Assembly (NCBI RefSeq): GCF_000165425.1
Contig: NW_001799333.1
Coordinates: 124,001 to 188,000, forward strand
Length of the DNA: 64,000 nt
Source of the DNA: Paramecium tetraurelia
Taxonomy: Eukaryota > Ciliophora > Oligohymenophorea > Peniculida > Parameciidae
Direction of reading: 5' to 3'
The position numbers and the translations under genes were made by a program. The notes beneath the pieces are model-generated. The model had not been told where the DNA came from, did not search any database, and was given only the letters and a program-made list of their open reading frames with translations. Positions 1 through 10,752 of this stretch are shown here, in pieces. The stretch's first letter is position 1; every line of letters starts with the position of its first letter.

Positions 1-1
1 A

Positions 2-301
2 TTGGTTGAAAGAAAAGCTTAATTGGAAGTCTAAATCTAAGAATAAAAGGATACCATTGAAGATGCTTAATCATGGATCGAATTCCACACCTTGGAATTA
101 GAAAACAGTGAAGAGAGACTTGCTGGATAATAAGCATGGTATGCAGTCTAATCAGAAATCTATGAAACCTAAACTGCTGAAAGGTAATATTTCATAATAT
201 CCTATTTTAGAGCTGCTTAAAATGAAATCGTTGATAGACTTTAAGAACACATTAGTGAGAAATTATCAACCACCGCTCAATTCATCAGCAAAAGAAATTG
301 A
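2..301 (+). CDS. Trichocyst matrix protein, C-terminal part
   Basis: The gene enters from the left edge, so only its last ~90 residues are present. Reading from base 2 with TAA/TAG as Gln gives a charged helical tail. A 27-nt intron (184-210, GTA...TAG) restores the frame, and the TGA stop is at 299-301. The tail (ending DRLQEHISEKLSTTAQF...) aligns by eye with the tail of the complete trichocyst matrix protein at 4790-5860: spaced Glu/Ile/Arg, a KLS motif, then an aromatic residue near the end. Trichocyst matrix proteins are secreted coiled-coil proteins. They are proteolytically processed and packed as a crystal in the exocytotic trichocysts of Paramecium. Assignment rests on this paralogy and the coiled-coil pattern. 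The N-terminus and signal peptide lie outside the window. Confidence 0.7.
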
Positions 302-875
302 TTTATTAAAAACAATAAATTATGAACAATAGTTCTTAGTTCAAATAGTTACACTTAAAATTTCTCGTTTGTTATATGAAATCTTCTTATTTCCGTCTAA
401 TATAAAAACTAAAAATTGAATAACTATGTAGACTTAAATTAGTCTAACGCTATTTACAAAGTTTGGATATTATAATGGATCATAATTAGATCGAAATAAT
501 ACAATTTATTTCTGTTTCTGGTTTGTAATAGATGTTGAAATAAATACCTATTTTTAATATAAATTTCTGATTGATTAATTTATCTTATTTAAGAACAATT
601 ATTCTAAGTATATATATGGATAATTAATCACAATAATTGGGTTATAAATTGACATAAAATTAGTTCAATATTTTAAGGATTAGTTTAATATCAAATATTA
701 TATTGCAGAACAATCTATTATGTTGAAAATAGCTTGCAATTTAGTATAAAGTGATCTTTGACTGTATTCATTAGTTTGTAAAAATTTGAAAATAAAAGCA
801 ATAAAAAGTTAATGAATATATGAGATCATAAAATGTATAAATAACAAAATTGAGATAAATATTTCAGTTACACAA
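302..875. other. Intergenic, no gene seen
   Basis: Very AT-rich stretch between the trichocyst gene and the small gene on the minus strand. TGA occurs in all frames at short spacing, and no coding run, repeat or RNA gene was recognised. Confidence 0.6.
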
Positions 876-1097
876 TCACTTTTCTTCTATGTTTTGATGT
901 TCACTCTTTTTTTAGATCTCCAATAATGACTTTCTTTGTTTTTCTAATTATTTTCTTATTAATTCTAAATCATCTCTTGATATTCGCTTTAATAAATTAA
1001 GCCATTTAACTTCCATGTTGGTTAAATTGGTAACTTTATCATCTGATTCTTCCGAATAAGCTTGTGAGAAAGCCTATGAATGATTTTTTGAAGTCAT
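876..1097 (-). CDS. Small coiled-coil protein, 73 aa
   Basis: Single exon on the minus strand from ATG at 1097 to TGA at 876-878. It begins MTSKNHSQAFSQAYSEESDD and continues with a lysine/leucine-rich helix containing RKQLEKQRKSLLEIQKK. No signal peptide or membrane segment is visible. The Ser/Gln-rich head followed by a basic amphipathic helix suggests a short coiled-coil protein, but I do not recognise a family. The Gln codons (TAA/TAG) inside a balanced sequence support real coding. An additional 5' exon cannot be excluded. Confidence 0.55.
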
Positions 1098-1224
1098 ACT
1101 TAAATTTACTATTCAAATTAATTATTTTCTTAATTTACTACAATGAATGGGTTATATACTTATTCAATAAATCAAGGAAAAAAGTACATCATTATAAAGG
1201 TTCATTATTCGTTATAGATTATTA

Positions 1225-2164
1225 ACTATTGATTAAAGTTGAGATTTAGTAGCAAATTGAAATTGTAAAATAAGATATTATTTTGTTCTATTTGACATTG
1301 ATGATAAGGCCATATTAGATTATAGACAGTTTATCAAACTTAATCTAAAACAAAGTTAATTGAGATATTAATTAATCATCAATTTAATATAAAAATGATA
1401 ATCATGAGGAGTAATTTCATTGAAAAAAGTTAATGCTTTTAGCTATAAACAAAGTGATATTAATGTTATTAGAAAATAAAACAATTTTTTGGAATGGAAA
1501 ACTCTACAGTATTTAGAGGTGATAAGTGTATCATAAATTACTTTAGATGATAAATCTATAATTTGGCAAATTCCCTTTATATCTGATATTTATTTAATTC
1601 CATTAAACTAAAGAGTAATAAGAATGGTTGCAGAAAAATTATAAATTATCTTAATTCCGAAATCAATCAATTTTGACTCAAAGGACAGCATTGTTAACTT
1701 GGCTCACCATAATTGTTTATTTGAAATAATTCTGATAATTAATGGCGAAAGGAGTAGATATATAATTAATGTTAAAAAATATATTCTTAGATACAATTTT
1801 ATTTAATTTGAATAAGAAAAAATAGTTTTTTACTCTGATAATTACCAAGAAGTATGTAAATTTATTTCAATAATTGAATGAGGATTATGTTTAAGAAATA
1901 ATCGATTATTTTGAAGATTTATTTGCAATAATAAGCGATGTCAAAATATTTCTAAAAAACAATGATGAATAAATTGGTTAATTGAGAACATAAGATATAA
2001 TGATTATATTATAAAGTATCTTTATTTTAAGAATTCTTCTCTAAGATTATTTGGGTATGTTATGTTTCTGTTAAGTTTTGATATTTGATAGGTTTATTTC
2101 AGGATATGTGCATTTAATATTATAAGTGAAGGTAATTTTTATCAAGAAGCACAAGAAATTATGA
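1225..2164 (+). pseudogene. Decayed protein-coding gene, frame-shifted
   Basis: Protein-like reading frames occur here but do not join by normal introns. One frame (about 1261-1393) reads YYFVLFDIDDKAILDYRQF. After two TGAs the same frame resumes near 1420 and runs to TGA at about 1879, with stretches such as NFLEWKTLQYLEVISVSQ and SIIWQIPFISDIYLIPLNQR. Around 1845-1860 the sense shifts by one base into a second frame (NLFQQLNEDYVQEIIDYFED) that ends at TGA 2162-2164. No ATG starts any of them sensibly. I infer a gene remnant with several indels. The family is not recognised. The alternative is an intact gene with assembly errors. Confidence 0.45.
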
Positions 2165-2415
2165 AATTTCAATACATAAAATATGCATAATATATTATCA
2201 TGTAATTTGTTAACAAAAATTTAATATATCTTCTCTAGTGATATCTTGTTATTGTTTCTAAAATAATTTCCAACTAGTCTAATTGGATTATATATTATAT
2301 GTATGTGAGTGTGATTATGAAATCTAGAAAGAATAAGTTATTTCAGAACTTAAATGTAAAAATATTATTATGACAAACTATATAGTTATATTTATATTTA
2401 TAATTAAAAACGGAA

Positions 2416-3524
2416 ATGAATTGGTTAATCATTTTAGGTTTAATTTATTTGTGCTAGGCTGAACATTTTCTATATGAATCTGAGACAGGAGTTACAATTC
2501 AAAATATCGTTAATAAAGATATTGATATTAATATCAAATTCAAAAAACAATTCCAAAGAACTCCCAAGATTGCTTATTCAATTGGCTTATTAGACATGAG
2601 TGGTTCTTCCTTCATGAGTGAAATTTTGAATGTTAATTAAGAAGGTATTTTCTAAAATAAAAGGAGGTTTTACAATTAGAGTTAGAGGAGATCATATTGA
2701 TTAAATCTCATATAATTGGATGGCCACTGATAATCCTTTAGTGCACATTGAATATGTTAAGTCATAAGAATCAGAAATCTAACTGCCTCTTTTCAATTAT
2801 GATAGTGATACAACTCCTTTAGTAAATTCATATTTGGTTGGAGCCACATTTGAAGATAAGAAACAATTCAATCAAGACATAGTTGAATTAAATAAAGACA
2901 TTGTAAAAATCGCAACAAAAGGCGCTAAAGAATTTAAGCTTTGTCTGCTGATATCCAACTTTGAAAACAGTTTTAAGACTGATGATTTGGGAATTATTGC
3001 TGATGCTGATGATCACACATGGTTTTAGAGTTCTAAAGATGCCTAAAAAGTATTGGTTTCTTCATATGAAATTCCTAATGATATTGTAGATTTCGTTTAA
3101 TTGATGGGTATTTCAGGATTTACATCATTAAGCGATCATGTTAGAATAGAAGTTAATGAAGAATAAGAAAATGATGATAATCACATCAAAGTTGAATTTG
3201 GAACTTGTAATCTATATATTTAATAAATTAGGGGATGAATCAACAATTAAATCACTAAGCTTTTACGGATTTTATATTGGAAATTAGGAAGTTAAATATT
3301 ATGATTAAAATTGTGCTTATTTATACAGCGATTGTGATTATTAAGGAAATGAGGTGAAGATATGTGACAATAAAGCTAAGTTAGACTACAATGGGTAAAT
3401 CAAAAGCATTAGATTACCAAAGGATGCCGTATTTACTCTTTATGGAAAAGAAGAATTTGAGGGAAAGAGATTTAGAATTGAATCAAGCAAATCCTGTATG
3501 GATGCATTGTATCTTGGAAAATGA
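2416..3524 (+). CDS. Secreted H-type lectin / beta-gamma-crystallin-like protein
   Basis: Spliced protein of 354 aa. It starts with a signal peptide (MNWLIILGLIYLCQA). Residues ~20-95 look like an H-type lectin domain: spaced hydrophobics around KKQFQRTPKIAYSIGLLD, then EGGFTIRVRGD and an YNWMA motif. A middle section of unknown fold follows. The last ~80 residues (LYSDCDYQGNEVKICDN ... FTLYGKEEFEGKRFRIESS) look like a beta-gamma-crystallin module with a repeated Tyr/Gly/Glu pattern and several cysteines. The inferred role is secreted carbohydrate or calcium binding; no substrate can be named. Introns: 2645-2663 (19 nt, unusual AAG end) and 3207-3231 (25 nt, TAG). The first is among the shortest in the window; a 1-nt indel is the alternative explanation there. 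Confidence 0.7.
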
Positions 3525-3658
3525 GCATTTATATATAATGAAAAAGTTATCATGATACTAGTATTATTATAGGATTGTCGTAAACTTTATATATTTTCAA
3601 AATGTCATTCAACAACATAATATTGTTTTGTAATAAATTAATAAATAAATTATAAAAA

Positions 3659-4267
3659 ATGGACGAATTTTTTGATGATCCAGCTGGCACAATTGAGACT
3701 TATGTGATTCCAGAAGTTGCTGCTGAACCTCTTATGTTTAATGATGCAGGTATGGTATTTTATAAATCTTAATAAAGCAAGACAACCATTTGAAATGCCT
3801 ATTGCACCTAATGCTGGAGTTACTCTTGTGGTATGAATAGAAGATTAATTTACAACTTTTTAGAGTGCTGAGCAATAAAAAAGAAGAGATAAATTGAGAG
3901 AGCTTGAGGATGAACGACTTAAGCAGATAAGAGAAAAAGATTAGGAAGAAAGAATTTAAAAATAATAACGAAAAGAGAAGGCATAGCAATATTTATTGCA
4001 GTTTTAAACGTATTTCATTAGATATTCAATATGAAGACAATTGAAAAGTGACATTCAAGCACGCAAAGATGCAAATAAATAAGTCTAGGAGCTGCGATCT
4101 CAAAATAAAAGTGAATATGTATTGTGTTATTCATGCTACCAAAGAAAAACTCTTGGGATAAGATAGCATCCAACATTGCATTGAAAGATGGCGAATATCC
4201 TGGAGAAAAAGATGTAAACAAAATGAGACAAGCCATACTTAACAAGAGAATAGACTTGACTAAGTGA
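3659..4267 (+). CDS. Clathrin light chain
   Basis: 164 aa after removing four introns (3750-3777, 3831-3863, 4010-4036, 4119-4144). The protein has the clathrin light chain layout: an acidic N-terminus (MDEFFDDPAG), a central charged heptad helix (EQQKRRDKLRELEDERLKQI), and a C-terminal block with SWDKIASNI, then YPGEKDVNKMRQAI. This matches the conserved W...A...KDV..M end of the family. Light chains bind the proximal leg of clathrin heavy chain and regulate coat assembly in endocytosis and vesicle traffic. Three of the four introns end in AAG rather than TAG, and all four are needed to keep frame, so the use of AAG acceptors here is well supported. Confidence 0.88.
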
Positions 4268-4789
4268 AAATGTATATTGTAAAATATATATATAAATAAT
4301 AATATTTAATAGTAACTAATTCTATCTATAATTATTATTATTATACATCTATAGTTTACCTTTATTGGTTGTTACATTAAACGAATTTAGATAGGCCAAT
4401 TAAAATTAAGCATCATCTAATTTAAGGAATGAATTCTATTAATCAAAAATTGTTCTATTATATGAGACTAAGATATGTTTTTGAGCTTATTGCTTATTAG
4501 ACTTAATAAAAATAAAACTGATAATAACTATCCTCTTTACATTTATTTTATATAAAAAAACGAGGTTTTTTATATAGTTTTCATATAAAAATAAAAAATG
4601 ACATAAAAATCTAAATTAGGAGAAATTAATGATAATATCTCTTGTCTTGGTTTATTGAATTAAGGTTAACTGTTGTTAAGATTCGTGGAAATTAAAAATT
4701 AAATAAAAGAAATTAAAAAAAATTAAGCAAAAACGAATAGTGTGATTGGAAAAATGAATATTTGTGAGATTGTAAAACATTAATTAAAT
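4268..4789. other. Intergenic, upstream of trichocyst gene
   Basis: AT-rich gap with no independent gene. An ATG at 4598 is in frame with the trichocyst gene and would add 64 residues, but that extension lacks the expected signal-peptide start and has ordinary AT-rich composition. I treat it as untranslated leader or promoter. Confidence 0.55.
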
Positions 4790-5860
4790 ATGAAATTGAT
4801 TCTTATTGCTCTTTTGGGATTGACACTCACACAAGCTGTCTTTGTTAAGAGATCCAACGATCCAAGCAAGGCTGTCTTCACACAATTGGAAGCCATGGAA
4901 GAACACGAATTAGGAAGAAAATTGTTAGACACAATTGCTCTCTAATTGAACAACAAGGCCCCATTGGGAGATATCGCCAAAATGTTACAATAATTGAGAG
5001 AAAACCTCATCCTCAACTAATAAGAAGCTGACTAAAAGCACGCTTAAGATGAAGTTGATTGCGAAACAGAAATCTACTAATACAACAGAAGAATTGACTT
5101 CGCTTCCAACGAAATCACCGAATCAACCTAAGAAATCTAAACCCTCAGTGCCAAGGTTGAATAATTGACTTAAGATGTTGAAAACAAATAAGTCCAATTA
5201 GACATCTTGAACGAATAAGAAACCTAAATCAGAGAATAAAGAGCTGAAGATGCTGAAAGTTTCACCAGATTCGAAAATGAAACCGAAAACGTCATTGAGG
5301 CTGTTGAAGTCATCATCTAAAAGTTGAGCTCAATCCAACCAGATTAAGAAGTCTTGGCTGCCTTAACATAATTGAACAAGATTGGTGCATCCAACCCAAT
5401 CCTTGCTCTTATGTAAGTTGCTTCAACCTTCTCAGCTGAATAATTGAACAACGTCCTCGGAAAATTAGGTGAAGTCAGCAATTAATTGGCTGAAGCCCTT
5501 GAAGATGCCAGATAAACCGAAATCTAAGCCTAATTAGACTTCGAAGCTTTGGTCGTCGAAATCGCCTCATAAAGAGAATCCTTGAGCGCTGCCAGAGAAG
5601 ACTCTGAAAGATAACTCCAAGACAACTAATAAGCTTTGGACTTATAAAAGAAGAGAAAGGAAGACGCCACCGACGAATTGAACGCTGCCTCATCAGGAAA
5701 GGAATAAAAGGAAGCCGAATGCGATTCATGGAGAACTTAATATGCTGAAGATTCTGAACACAGATAATTAGAAATCTCAATCATCAGATAAGTTGAAGAG
5801 ATCTTAGCTACCAAATTATCCAACGTTAAGGTTTATCTCTAAGAGAGATCATCAGCATGA
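4790..5860 (+). CDS. Trichocyst matrix protein precursor (TMP family)
   Basis: Intronless 356-aa protein. It starts with a clear signal peptide (MKLILIALLGLTLTQA), which fixes the start at 4790. The rest is almost entirely charged heptad helix rich in Glu, Gln, Leu and Ala, with few cysteines (such as VDCETEIYQYNRRIDFASNE). This is the layout of Paramecium trichocyst matrix precursors, which are cleaved and crystallise in the secretory granule core. Third positions are strikingly rich in C, unlike neighbouring genes (GCC, ATC, GAC, AAC are common), as expected for a very highly expressed gene. Its tail resembles the partial gene at 2-301, so two family members lie within 6 kb. Which TMP subfamily it belongs to cannot be fixed by eye. 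Confidence 0.88.
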
Positions 5861-6025
5861 TATAATTATAATTCTTCAAATAAATAACAACCAATTTAAT
5901 TTTCTTCATTCTTCTTTTATAGTTTTCACTCTATTTTAAAATATTATTATATTGACTAAAGTAGATACTTATAGAATCCTTCTAATTAATCCTATATTCT
6001 TATTCTTATTATTTATATAGGTTCA

Positions 6026-6416
6026 ATGGATGAATTTGAGGATTAATATGATAGATATTATATAAAACTTTTAATTCAATTTCTGGTTGACTCATATTCT
6101 GTTAAATATAAATAATTTAAAAAGACTTTATTAATTTCATCCACTTTTTGATATAGTTTACTGTCCAATTGAAATTTATACTTTTTGAGAAGCATATACT
6201 TGTCCTCAAGTATTATTATTCTTAGTTGATATTAAAACTTTGATTAAATATGGATATCAATCTGTTTAATATTAGAATTTACTAGTAATTTTTTTAAATT
6301 ATTATATTTATTAACTACTTTTCTATTTAAGACTATTGTTAATAGTATAAGATGAATGTTTCAAGAATATTACTAAACGATATTATATTTTCTTATTCAT
6401 AAATAGAAAGACATGA
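6026..6416 (+). pseudogene. Possible Sec23/Sec24-like gene remnant
   Basis: An ATG at 6026 opens MDEFEDQYDRYYIKLLIQF, but that frame dies at TGA within ~40 codons. A different frame downstream reads PLFDIVYCPIEIYTF, then a TGA, then EAYTCPQVLLFLVDIKTLI. The PQVLLFLVDI part resembles the start of the trunk domain of COPII coat proteins Sec23/Sec24 (pattern P-P-V-x-x-F-x-V-D). No intron reconciles the frames. I read it as a short decayed fragment. The resemblance is weak and could be chance in AT-rich DNA. Confidence 0.25.
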
Positions 6417-6516
6417 TATTTAAAATAATTAATCAAAATAGAAAACAGAAAAAAAGTTTTATGTAAAATATCATAATCCTTACAAAGTAATGATTTAATC
6501 ATAAATTATAAAATAA

Positions 6517-8016
6517 TCAGCCTTATTGTATTTATTATTGTTATTATTGTTATTATTGTGGTATTACCTGAACCTTCTTCTCCTCCTCCAATTGTTTTTC
6601 TGTAATAAGTTTAGATATATATCCAAATATTTTAGTTCTGCCTTCTCTAATCACAAGGATCTAGTCAGTTTTAAGATACTCAGCTGCATAAAGAAATCGT
6701 AATCTTTTTAATTAATGAAATGTCTTACCTCACTGTGTCTACATCTCCAGTTCTTAATACTTCATGTTAGAATATTTTCTTCATTTCTACAGCTTATCTA
6801 ATAACACCACAATGCATAACTGCTTAATATCCATGACTCATTGTAGTTGGATGGTGGAGTACATGAATGTTAGCCTAAGCTAATTATAATTCTATACTTC
6901 GAACTCTATAACAGGTTCAGGTTTGACAGCTGGATCAATTAAGATCATTCCCTTTCTGAAATCAGCTCTGTCTAATTTATCTCCAGCCTTAGATGGCTTA
7001 AGAGCAAAACAGGCGAATTCTCCTACCTATGCTGATTCAACTGATACTCTATTTATGTGTATAGATTTGATGGTTACTGGTTTGAATGCTATAAATTACA
7101 ATAAATGGAGTATTTACTTTTGCCTTTATCTGGTCCCAACAGAGCATGTTAATTCAATCCTGCTTTTCCACTTCTAACTATTCCACTTACAACAACACCA
7201 ACTCCTGGTACATTAAAATTCTCTTGGATGTCAAATTGGAATGGATCATTAACTGTTTAATAGGCTTTGTTTATTTCATCTCTATTTGGTACTCTACTTA
7301 TAAACCGAGTTAATTATTGCAATCCATTTCCTGAGACACTGGAGACTTAAAATATAGGAACAACATTATTCCCATGCATAAGTGCTGCCCATTTATCGAT
7401 TTCTTCCATCTCAGATTTCTCATCAAACACTACTGCTGTTCTTTTAATGGCTGGACTCCTAATCAAACCTTTTATATTTTCAATAGTCTCATTGTAAACA
7501 TTTTAAGGAGCAATGTCAATTTTTGTTAAGACTATTGCAAAGGGTATTTTCAAAAATAAACTCACTCCCAGATGTTCTCTTGTCATTTTTGATACTCCCA
7601 TATTGGCTCCAACTATAATCAGAGAATAATCTGGTATCATAGCTACCAAACCAAATATTGTAGTTTTTAAATATTTTTCATGACCACAGAGATCCAAAAA
7701 TGTAACTATCTTTCTACTCTTTTCAACTACGAGACTCCAATATTTGTTTTTGTTTTGATTGAATCTTTCTGGAAGAACTTGTTTAAGATTCTCATCAAAA
7801 CCCATAATCTCTTATGCCACTGAGGAGGTCCTTCCATTCTCTTTTTCATGCTTGTAATTGAAAACGCGCTGCATAAATTAAAATTCGAACCTCTCTTGCT
7901 CCTCCTCTCCCGTCATCCAAGATTCCTTTTGTTAACACTCCAACCAATGTTGATTTACCAGAATCCACATTACCAATAATTGCTAACTTACTATGTTCTA
8001 ATCTCTAAACTTACAT
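6517..8016 (-). CDS. GTPBP1/2-like translational GTPase
   Basis: 466 aa from ATG 8016, introns 7869-7890 (22 nt, GTT start, CAG end), 7089-7117, 6875-6897 and 6704-6728. The G domain begins almost at the N-terminus: P-loop GNVDSGKST, then [22 protein letters not shown] (G3), and TKID (G4). This is the GP-1/GTPBP1 branch of the eEF1A superfamily. The later beta-barrel domains are also recognisable: [47 protein letters not shown]. Family members bind GTP and act in mRNA surveillance or ribosome rescue. The usual ~100-residue N-terminal extension is missing or very short, since the next gene ends only 115 bp upstream. The C-terminus carries a short polyglutamine run. Confidence 0.85.
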
Positions 8017-8130
8017 AATATTAATATACGTATTATTATTTTTTAATGTTTGAATTTATATACCAAATAATTCTTTCTTAAAATTTATATAATATATATG
8101 AATAAATATTATTAAACATCACTCAATTCT

Positions 8131-9110
8131 TCAGCTATATTGCTTATCGCAAGTATATTGAATATTGTTAGTTTTCAGAAAATTTACAAGGCTTTAAAGC
8201 TATTCTCCACTTGCATCAACACTTATTAACCATTTATCTTTCTTCTAACTTTTTTTTTTATCTTGTAATTATTTTTACAGTAATCCAAATTTCTGTGGAG
8301 ACTACTTTTATTAATTGCTTGATTGTATATATTTTTGTTAATTTGATGGCATTTAAGATTCTTTTATAAAGGTTTTTCTGAGATGTTGATCATAAACATT
8401 TATTTCTTAATTGACTTTTCCAGAATACTACTGAATGGAGTTAACGAAAAGGCTATTTGATTTCTCTTCGACTCTTTAGAGTTAAATAGAGTTTTATGCT
8501 TCACGATAAGCTGAGTTAGCCGCATTTAAACTTAATTCATTTAATCTTACACTTTGAGAATTCTTATTCTTACATTGATTTACTGATTAGTTAGAATTAT
8601 CATTAGTGGGAATTTCAGATATGATAATTTTACCTTATTTAGATTATTGAGATTTTGCTTAGGAGGTTTATTCAGGCTGATTTTAATAGAATGTATTATA
8701 TAACCCATATCCCTTTAAAATATCTTTTTACTGCTGGAAATTTATATTATCAGCTTAGTTCTTGGAATCTTCAATTTTTTTGCAGGACTTCACTATGCTT
8801 ATTTATTTATATTAATTTACAATTCTATTAACCGTTTAAACCTCGATAAAAGATTAGAGTTGGGTTATCAATATTGCTTATATATTTGTAGATAGGTGTG
8901 TTCCTTTGAGCAAAGTAATAGTCAGTGTCTTTGATCTTGAAATAAAATATTTCACTCATGTTAAATTGACTAAAGAATTTCAAATGTAAATTACTCATAG
9001 TAACTAGCGTCTTGGATGAAACTTGCCAATGTCATTGAAGTGGTTTTAGAATCACAAAAGGTTTCGAATTGTTCATTTTTATCATAGAATTGGATTACTA
9101 TATTTTTCAT
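8131..9110 (-). CDS. Unknown Gln/Asn/Ser-rich protein, 308 aa
   Basis: ATG at 9110, TGA at 8131-8133, introns 8970-8994 (25 nt) and 8793-8820 (28 nt), both GTA...TAG. The first ~95 residues are a compact region of alternating hydrophobic strands (MKNIVIQFYDKNEQFETF, later IFYFKIKDTDYYF and TLIFYRG), possibly a ubiquitin-like or other small beta fold. The rest is low-complexity Gln/Asn/Ser/Lys sequence ending in a short ordered tail (KDKWLISVDASGEQLQSLVN). No known motif is evident. Its start lies only 18 bp from the stop of the gene upstream on the same strand. Confidence 0.65.
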
Positions 9111-9128
9111 TTATTATATGAATATTTA

Positions 9129-10734
9129 TCAATATAAATTGAGTAAATCGTCAGCAAAGAATACTTCTATTTCTACTACTGACAATATTTTGTAATATGA
9201 ACTATTTGTGGGAATAGTTTGCCTGTAACTTGTCATGTATCTCAACTTGATGTATTGCTTGAGGATATTTAGATCACTGTCAAATTTGCTAGCTTCTTCA
9301 TGATCCTTAATAACATATTTATAAAGCAGATAGAAGGTGAAACACCAATCATCTGGTTGGAAATCGTTGATATTCTTAGCCACATAGGTTAGTGTCGATT
9401 CCAAAAACTCTGTCAAATAATAGACCAAATCGCTTTGATCTAGTTGTTTGAGGAATACAATCAAGTCTTCGTGATTAAAATTCACATCTTCTAAATTAAG
9501 ATTAGATTTGGCTAGAACTGATAGGATTTGATCTTTTTCCTCTAATTTTTCAAATATTTGTTATATGCTTAGTAGATCTTACTTCTTTTGCTTGATATTT
9601 TTGAGATTAACCAAAGACAATTCATTAATCATTACAATGATTTCATGGCCTAGTTTGAAACACTTTTAATTCTGTATCTTCTCAGACAAAATGTTCAAAT
9701 TTTTAAGGGAATCATACGATACATTTTCCAGTTCTCCCTTCAAGTAGAGATTGAGAATTCTGTTAGCAAACTAATCTCTGAATGGCTCATCGATCTCATC
9801 ATGGTATTTCAACATCATGTTGATCAATAAAATATAATCATCAAAGCTGGAGATTAGTTTGTTAATATCTTAGAATTGGTTGAGTTCCTTATGAAATTCT
9901 TATACCAATTTAAGAAATAAAGCTCGATTGGCCTAATCTAATTCTTGTATCGTGAGGTGATCCATGCAAAAGAAGAAGATGAATTGGTATGTTTCCAAAG
10001 ATACAGGAGGTTACTTGAGAGCGTGCATAAAATATTGCATAATAACAAGCATTTGATTTTTGGTGGCAAATACTTTAAACTTTCTTAGATGTTGATAGGT
10101 TCGATTCAATTCTTTCTCGCACAGATCAAGATTTCGTTTATTCTCTACAAAACCAATGAAATCACAAAAAGCTTCTTGTGAAATGTCCTTTACGATGTTC
10201 AAATGCCATATTTCATGTAAGAAGCCAGAAAAATCATACACGGCATGGGTAAACTCAGTGTATTGATACCAATTGAGCACACCTTATTTGTGGTAATTGT
10301 CCATGGCTGCAATCCAAGATTATTAGTCATAATACTTAATCTGATGGAGGATGTTAATGAACTACGAAATGTTGTATTCTATAAATTAAAGAGCGAGAAT
10401 TACCATCGGTATCCGTGTAGTTTAAACTCTTAAGCTCTTTTGTTAATGAGCTAATTAATGATTGTACACCGTAGAAGGAAAGATATTTGAACTCTCTATT
10501 CTAATTAACCATGCTTTGAAGAATATCCATCTTATCATCAAATGTCATAGAAGACCCATAACAGTGAAATTTAAAATATAGATCCTCTAAATTGCCAGGA
10601 AAGATTTTGAACGGCTTTGGATGTTTCAGATATTGTTTTTATATGTATTTCTTTTGTTGAAGAATCTCATTCGGAGGTTGTTGTTTAATGAGTGATGTAC
10701 ATTTGTATAAAATGAATTTGTTCTTTTTGAACAT
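9129..10734 (-). CDS. Unknown helical protein, 524 aa
   Basis: ATG at 10734, TGA at 9129-9131, one 31-nt intron at 10335-10365 (AAG end). The N-terminus is basic (MFKKNKFILYKCTSLIKQ) and could be a mitochondrial presequence. The body is a run of amphipathic helices with no repeats obvious by eye (for example HYGSS-type and IQELDQANRALFLKLVQ stretches). The general look recalls organellar RNA-metabolism proteins of protists, but no diagnostic motif is seen, so no function is claimed. It is divergent from the transporter gene at 10753 with only 18 bp between the two start codons. Confidence 0.65.
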
Positions 10735-10752
10735 TATTATAAAAAACTAAAA

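Noticed and set aside
5475..5780. Arg-rich open frame on the minus strand inside the trichocyst gene
   Set aside because: It is antisense to a well-supported highly expressed coding region, has no start context or family match, and arises from the biased codon use of the sense strand.
8117..8119. Start of the GTPBP-like gene at 8119 with a 25-nt intron
   Set aside because: The extra 30 residues are Ile/Asn/Tyr-rich with no family resemblance, and ATG 8016 already gives an intact G domain; the alternative cannot be fully excluded.
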